Shown here one piece after another: positions 57,686-64,000 of a DNA stretch of 64,000 nucleotides. The stretch comes from Ophiura sarsii. Taxonomy: Eukaryota; Echinodermata; Ophiuroidea; Amphilepidida; Ophiuridae. The notes under the pieces are model-generated. The model searched no databases, was not told the DNA's origin, and worked only from the letters and a program-made list of their open reading frames with translations. Each line of letters opens with the position of its first letter. Position 1 is the stretch's first letter. A program made the translations under genes and the position numbers. The stretch is from contig CM069449.1 of NCBI GenBank assembly GCA_035610835.1, forward strand, positions 9,939,855 through 10,003,854, read 5' to 3'.

Positions 57686-58469
57686 TTTCAACCAATGAAT
57701 ACTGCTCTTACCATTGTTATTGTCAATACCAATACCATGTAGAAAACAGTGATACCACTGAATTTCAAGGTTTGGGTAAAAGGGAACAGGAAAAATACAT
57801 TCCCTGGAGTGAGACTATCAATGAAATTTATAGTAAAAATTAAGTCCAGATAATTTTCAACACAAGTATTTTTCCAGCTATAACTCCTATCATTGCTTGA
57901 TGAGTATTGTGATAGCTTACTGTATTAAATTGCACACTCGATTTCAAGGGTGTAAGACATTGAGGTTTTTTTTCTCTTGAAAATATTTTTTTCAGAGAAA
58001 ATGAATAAATTCAGAATATGATAGATGTGAGAAAAAAAATCTGCTATTTTTAGAATGTCCAATATTTTGATTTTCAATATGTATGTTGTTGTCTACGTCT
58101 ATGGGTCATTCTTTGTATATATCTCCTGTACTAATGAGGTACATTATCAATTGATAGAAATATATTGTATTTCTCAATGGGGAATTTCAAGGTTTGATGA
58201 AAACAAACTCAGTGATTGATCAAATTTGTAGAGTACTACACGATTTCTTATAAATCACTTGATTGGTGGATTGTGGCGATTTATACCATTTTGGATTGGA
58301 AAATTGACGAAAGAGAAATCTTGCCAAAAATATGATATGTGATATCTTGTTTACAATTTCTGGACATCTTTAACCATATTGACACTATGGGATTTTGCTG
58401 GACGTACTTATGCCTAATTTATTAATATCCATCTAGAGTAATATTGTAGATTAATCTTCGTGCCCCCAG
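57686..58469. other. non-coding stretch
   Basis: No gene. A possible acceptor TTCGTGCCCCCAG ends at 58469. Confidence 0.4.
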
Positions 58470-58742
58470 CTTCAGGGTTACAGTGAAATAGATCTGTCAA
58501 ATCTAAGCCAACCATCACAACGAAAGTTTCTTTACAAGAAAACATTGAATGAGTCCGCTATTGTGTCTTGTCGGCTTCCGTCTTCAATTAAACAAGACCA
58601 CATGAGTGTTATCTTCTCCCCCTCTGGTTATGTAGACCTTCATATTGAAACTTTGAATGATTTCATAGAATTTAAATTCCGCACTAAGATTGGAGATGTC
58701 AGAGACAGACACTGTGACTCTGTTTTGCTGGACATAATTTAA
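58470..58742 (+). CDS. candidate terminal exon, laminin-G-like fragment
   Basis: An AG at 58468-58469 after a C-run precedes an open frame of about 90 codons that ends in TAA at 58740-58742; an AATAAA lies 10 bases later and another near 58864. Residues SGYVDLHIE followed about 5 residues on by FIEFKFRT resemble the first strands of a laminin-G/concanavalin-like sandwich (F-x-G-x-Y-V...I-x-F-x-F-R-T). The downstream half of such a domain is missing, so this would be a truncated or alternative end, or a pseudogene. The frame is phase 0 at the acceptor and cannot join exon 21055-21142 directly. Confidence 0.35.
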   Translation, partial: LQGYSEIDLSNLSQPSQRKFLYKKTLNESAIVSCRLPSSIKQDHMSVIFSPSGYVDLHIETLNDFIEFKFRTKIGDVRDRHCDSVLLDII

Positions 58743-58959
58743 TATTTGGAGCAATAAAGCGGATTAATCGTCGGCTCAGGACTCCTCGCCTAGCTCAAGG
58801 GTGTGTTAAAGAATATTGGAAATGGAACAAGAACCGCAAACATATGTGTTCAATCAATCTATGTAATAAATAAAAGTTCAGCTTTTATTCCTGCAAGTAG
58901 AACATGTTTGTGCCGGTATTGAACTTTGAAAATTGAATTGGAATATGAAGCCCCATTAC

Positions 58960-59115
58960 TGGAGTAGCACACATGGCACTGGGGATAGCAGAGGACTCAC
59001 AAGACAGATTGCGGGTTCGACTCTTACTGTGGACAACATGCTGTGCACATAGGAGTACACTGTTATTGCTTAGGCAAAGCACTTTCGTGCTGCCTACCAA
59101 TTTTTACTAAAACCT
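58960..59115 (+). mobile_element. tRNA-derived SINE of another family
   Basis: ATAGCAGAGGACTCAC, then GCGGGTTCGACTC (box B), then a 3' part GCTTAGGCAAAGCACTTTCG. The 3' phrase resembles the conserved TTGGGCAAGGCACTT region of many animal SINEs. The box A is weak. Confidence 0.5.
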
Positions 59116-59379
59116 GTGATGGGTAATAGAAATTGATGGAATTGTTAAACAGACTCATATAAGATAAGTTTAACTTTCCATGGGCTCACTGGATATGAAA
59201 TTGCCGCAAAAACTGGCAAGAATAAGTTTGATGGAGGAATAAGCAAAGAAGGAAAATGCAAAAGTATGTTGAAGCCCTTCCAATGTTATGTCAGTGCTAT
59301 TACAATGGCATGCAATCTATATAAGTATTGTCACAATTGGCCAAAATGGTTTTGAAGCTATTGGTCTGTTACCTTAACA

Positions 59380-59630
59380 CTTTCCACACGGCAGGCGTTA
59401 CGTCTGCAGACGACATTCCAAAATTTCACAAAATGTTTCAAAAATGTCAAAATTATTGAAATTCATTACCATATTTGGAATCAACATGTGAAATGCATTG
59501 ATATAAGTACAAACATGCCTAGTATTAGTTCAGTAATCCCTTCGATATCTTGAAAGTTGGGTATGTGTCTGAGAATAAGAAAAATTGTTTTGAAATGGCA
59601 AAACTAATAGCAATAGCCGCATGGAAGAAA
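59380..59630 (-). mobile_element. TTAA-type MITE (CCACGCGGC family), copy 4
   Basis: TTAA then CACTTTCCACACGGC, ending AGCCGCATGG. Reverse orientation: TTTCACAAAATGTTTCAAAA and AGTAATCC are the complements of the other copies. Confidence 0.8.
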
Positions 59631-59697
59631 GAAACGGTAGCAATACAGTATCTTAGTCAATTCTTATAGCTAAGATAAAGATGCACATCTTGCTCGA

Positions 59698-59721
59698 CCC
59701 CCCCCCCCCCCTCCCCCCCCC
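59698..59721. repeat. poly-C run
   Basis: C homopolymer broken by one T. Confidence 0.9.
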
Positions 59722-60226
59722 TTGATCGACTCCTCCATAGAGTCACTGTCAGTCAGACCCTTTGGAACCCTACTTTGAATTCAATCCTATATCTTAGTCC
59801 GCTGAACCCGATCTCTTGGGGGTTAATAGCTTTGATTAAAAAAATGATAAGATAGTAGGGGAAAGTAAACTAATATGCAGCCACACACCCCAATATCCTC
59901 CGCTATTTGTGTGATGAGCCCACGGGATGAGCTCCTCCGGTCATACACAATCTTACGTGTCGGAGACTTTCGTTATAGGCCTGAAGGTTGTGACTAAATA
60001 TCATGGTTATTATTTGGTATAGATTTGTGAGTGCGCGGAGTATATGTATGCGTGTGTACATGAAAGAGCTGAAGTTAAATAGCTGTATCTGTTTATGCGG
60101 CTTTTATTTGATGTATCGTTTTTGTGGTTAAATACAAAATACCTGTTTTGCAATAGCTGCTGTCTATATAGGGCGTCTATATAGGGCGTGTACTATTTAA
60201 GGTGATCGGAACATACACCTTTAACA

Positions 60227-60405
60227 GTTTCCATGCGGCTATATAAAACAGATTTTTCAGAAAACTTTCCCAACTTTCTATCTCAAGAATTACTGAACCA
60301 GTACAAATATGGTGATGAATTCAATAATGTTGACATTTTTGAATCACTTTGTGAAATTTTGGAACTGTCGTCTGCAGACGCCTGCCGCGTGGAACTGGAA
60401 AGCGT
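60227..60405 (+). mobile_element. TTAA-type MITE (CCACGCGGC family), copy 5, internally deleted
   Basis: TTAA then CAGTTTCCATGCGGC; ends CCTGCCGCGTGG...AAAGCG then TTAA. About 55 bases of the shared interior (GGCATGTTTGTACTTATTTC and following) are missing. Confidence 0.8.
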
Positions 60406-60956
60406 TAAATGTTGCATCCTTATCATATAGGCTACAACCATGTAACAACAGGCAGCCTTTTGTAGATATTACTACAAGAAGACCTACCAACAAAAGCTGC
60501 CCCTTAATCCATTGTGATTCTATCAAGAACATAGCATAGGCTCATCAACAATCGTCGACCAAAATCTAACATGCAGCAGCTATTGAATTCTTTGAACTCG
60601 TGACATATCTAGGCTAGTCATCAACAGTGATTTGTTAGTCTTTATTTTTCAAAAAGTAACATGACTGAGTGTTTCCTGCGTTCTGAGCTGAGAAGACGCA
60701 TTCCCATTGAAGGATTGCACACACGTCAGCCCCATTATTTATCAGTTACAATACATAAGGGGAAGAGAAATTCAAAACATGTATTTAGATTAGAGTAGCT
60801 GATAAACGGTTTGGGAATGCAAATGGTTTTTAGGTATAAATGTTTGATGTAACACACTAACTACTACAGATACAGTAAGCTTACTTATGTCTTGTACAAC
60901 AAATTATTCCCATTGATTTATTTAGCAGTCAGCAATTGCCCCTGTTTTATAATGAC

Positions 60957-61355
60957 GCCAAGAAAAATAATAAGTTGTGTTGCCATCAAGTGCCAAAAAT
61001 TTAAAATTGGGTCGGTCGGTCGGAAATCCATTTTTTTCTTCAATTTTTTCTTCTTCTAATTTTTTTTCCAATTTTTTCAATTTTTTTTTTGGCTGAAAAA
61101 GATATGGTTTATGTCATGACAAAATTGATATAGGCCCATATGTCAATTTAACAAATGTTTCTAGTGTTGCAATAGTCTAATTTTTTTATTATTGAAGCTT
61201 ACTTAAGAAATAGTAACATTTAGACACTTTTAATAAAATTTATATCTAAAATAAAAAAAATAAAAAAAATAAGATTAAAAAAAAAAAATGCGACCCTAGT
61301 TTTATGATTGTAGGGTCGGTCGCTGAGGGCAACACAACTTATTATTTTTCTTGGC
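60957..61355. mobile_element. GCCAAGAAAAATAATAAG inverted-repeat element
   Basis: A perfect 28-bp inverted repeat (60957-60984 and 61328-61355), then GGGTCGGTCGGTCGG mirrored by GGGTCGGTCGC. TGA lies one base outside the left end and next to the right GGCC, a possible 3-bp duplication. The interior is T- and A-runs. GACCGACCCTA words link it to the element at 16149. Confidence 0.75.
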
Positions 61356-62271
61356 CTGATAATAAAAATGATGATATAGAACAGTTTATTGTCAACTCTA
61401 TCGTCTTTCAAGTCAGCTTTCATAATTTAGTCTTTTTATTACTATTTATCTAAAAATGGGAATGATTCAAAAATTAAGAAAAACACGTAATTTGAAATGT
61501 CAAGGTTGTAAAAGCTCTTTATGACATAACTTGATGTTTGTTTAAGTTATATTTATGGCGCCAAGTCCATTGTGATGTATGTTGTCTTAAATTGTAATTC
61601 AATATGATACCGGTACATAAATACTTAATTTGTTATTGTTATGTTTTAAATGTTAATCATAAATATTTGTGACCAGTCACTTTGAAAATGATATTACGCC
61701 ATCCCATAGGCAAATAAAGTTGATAAAATGTTAAGAAAAATAGGGTATGGTAGTTCTATAAATGTTATAAAACATTGTGTTTATTGAAAGTCTGATAAAA
61801 TAATGAGGCATTATTCTTGAGGCATAACTTGCTCTTGCAATTTGTGATAGACATCTCCGATGTTTAAGGTTTGTCACTAGCAGTAACATGTCCACTCACT
61901 ATATGTTTTTTACCTTTATTTATACAATTATTTTGAAAACCTAATCATGTTTGTTTTGACACACACACTAATGCCATTACCATGATTACATTCTACCTGT
62001 GTGCAGGCCTATCACAATTAATAGGCCATATATTTGTATACACGTTACATAAATGGGTATGAAATTCCAATAGAATGTGTCAAAAGAAATCTGTAACTAC
62101 ATGCAGAGGGTTTATTTACTATAGTTATTGAAGGTCATGTTCTTTGAATGATCAATTGGGGAGGGGTCAAGTGTAATATTCTAGTATTAGGTAGGTTACC
62201 TGTAGTCTCAGGATGTTACCCATTGTTTACCATCAGCTTAGTAAACCTAGCACCACTAACATGTTTTCAGC
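61356..62271. other. non-coding stretch
   Basis: AT-rich; nothing recognised. Confidence 0.4.
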
Positions 62272-62495
62272 TACTGTAAATGTGAACAATTTTCGCGCTA
62301 CATTAATTTTCTAGCTATTGACGCTCCAAGCAGCTACCTCGAAAATAAAAACATGTGAACTTATCTATTTTGTGCATAAGTCCAGGATAAGTCGATGTAA
62401 TGTACTTTCAAATCTCGTATTAAAAAACCCCGAAATGACTGAAAATGGGCGAAGGGTGAACATTTAATCGCGCGAAAATTACCACTTATACAGTA
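62272..62495. mobile_element. MITE with TACTGTAAATGTG ends (224 bp)
   Basis: TACTGTAAATGTGAACAATT then TTCGCGC on the left; on the right, reversed, TACTGTATAAGTGGTAATTT then TCGCGCG. A TACTGTA...TTTTCGCG terminus is common in short elements of marine invertebrates. TA target likely. Confidence 0.7.
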
Positions 62496-62963
62496 ACAGA
62501 CAGCATTTGTGCTGTTTACCTGTTTAGATGAAGTCTTTGTATTGTAGAATAGTTAAGTGGAATAATAAGCCTAATGAACTTCAAGTGGCTCTCCTCTTCA
62601 CTAGGCCAGGTGGTGTGTTAACCACTTCAAATTCTCTCAATTAGCGCAGTGTCACCTTTTTGTAACAGTGAATTTTTTTCTTCTCACAAATAATATTTTT
62701 CATCCACCTGTGAAGTTGTGTTATCTAGAAGCTATGATATATTTTCTTATAATATTAGAGATTTACACAGATATTTTGATAGATGAGTAGAGAATAATTA
62801 TGACAAAATTTTAAAAATGAATCATAATAAAATGTAGAAATCGGCTTAAATACCTATGAAAATAAATAGAATTTAGAGTTTATACAGAATATCTCTTCAA
62901 ATAACATAGTGTAATCATAAACATGTAATTAAATAAGTAATAAATTAATTCATATATAATGTT

Positions 62964-62964
62964 A

Positions 62965-62995
<31 letters not shown>

Positions 62996-63015
62996 ATTCA
63001 TTCATTCATTCATTT
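62964..63015. repeat. tetranucleotide microsatellites (AAAT)n and (ATTC)n
   Basis: About eight AAAT units followed directly by four ATTC units. Confidence 0.9.
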
Positions 63016-64000
63016 GATTAATGAATTTGATTAATGGTGGTTTTTTTAAAACACAAATTTATAGGCCAGTCCGGTACATAGAAAATAATGTAGACAATTC
63101 TTCTGATTTTTTAATTTTTATTATTGAATATTAAATTTCAATTAGGCTTAACAATTAAAATAATATATGCAACTTGCGATTTGTCCATATTCATGATTAT
63201 TAAACAGCCACAAATACTTCGCCAGATTATTGTAATTATTTTGATTGGTCTTAATTATAATTATGGAGAAAAAAAAGAGTTCAAGGACTAAACACTGTTG
63301 CGAGGTATTGGTATGCTAAAAATTATTGACAATATTACTTTATGTCAAATAATTGGGCCTTGATATGATATTAATATAATATTACAGTTGTCTGATGATC
63401 GCACAAGCGTGAAACTCTGAGTAGCAACTACCGTTCCAAATGGTTTAAAAATATTTCGCTCTGCATCGCATTGAGCACTCTGCAAGAAGATTGCTTCTTT
63501 ACCAGTAATATTACAGTAATATATAAATGTTAGATTTACAGTAAGTCCAGCTCCAGATGTCAAACGGTTAAACTAGACTTGAATCAACTTTTGTCTAATT
63601 TTGAAAATAATATAATGTGTGTAATTAAGCGTGTAGAGGTGCATTTTTGTGTGGAAAACGGTTAGGAATCTACTGCTTTGTTTTACGCTATGGTGTGTGG
63701 TTACATTTATTTGGAATGGAACCCTTTTGTTAAAACGAGATGGCAAAGGTCTTTGTTTAATTATAATATGTTCTTTGCAGTCAAGTTGTTTTGGAGGAGA
63801 GGAACTGTGCCTTAACATTGAGAGGGTTTAGCTATTGTTTCATTTGATGTAAGTGTAAAAATGATTTAATAAATCAATCCGGCCTCCCCTTGCCCCTTAT
63901 AAACAAAATTAATTAAAAAAATAAAATACAAATAAAAACAAATAAAAAATAAAATGATAGAAATGAATTCAATTAAAATATAATAAAAAAATACCATGAC
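63016..64000. other. non-coding stretch to window end
   Basis: AT-rich. Frames of 60-81 codons at 63345-63831 lack motifs. The last 110 bases are an A-rich AAATAAAA-like run that may be a retroposon tail. Confidence 0.4.

Overview
The window is AT-rich, intron- and intergene-dominated eukaryotic DNA that looks like a marine invertebrate, most likely a deuterostome. The reasons are degenerate CCCTAA/TTAGGG tracts, tRNA-derived SINEs, decayed LINEs, many short terminal-inverted-repeat elements (hAT-, piggyBac-, Tc1/mariner- and Harbinger-like by target duplication), two complex minisatellites, very many long G or C homopolymers and a frequent TAGGCCTA word. An echinoderm is my best guess, but nothing here proves it. 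There is no operon structure, no bacterial-type gene, no CRISPR array, and no complete protein gene that I can recognise.

Layout. 1-3.4 kb: a 142-bp direct-repeat pair, an inverted piece of the 47-bp satellite cut by a hAT element, a LINE fragment with twin hairpins at its 5' edge, a foldback unit with a telomere-like core, and a perfect 214-bp tandem duplication. 3.4-12 kb: foldback and MITE-type elements, two of them with another element nested inside. 12.6-18.6 kb: a 47-bp satellite array split by a 5'-truncated LINE, which carries a foldback element made of a 60-bp palindromic satellite, which carries a GGCC-ended element, which carries a CAGGGTG-ended element. 19.3 kb: a 100-N assembly gap beside poly-C.

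20.7-21.2 kb: the best host-gene candidate, a first coding exon with a signal peptide and a good splice donor. 21-64 kb is mostly non-coding (intron or intergenic), dotted with MITEs, three copies of one SINE family, minisatellites and one perfect 142-bp-arm palindrome (35806-36090). Two further possible exons are at 51391-51499 and 58470-58742. All three exon candidates are on the plus strand. They may or may not belong to one gene; the simple reading frames of exon 1 and the 58.5-kb exon do not join directly.

The biology here is that of a mobile-element graveyard. The informative signals are nested insertions, whose order can be read from target duplications, and several short element families recognised from multiple copies inside the window itself.
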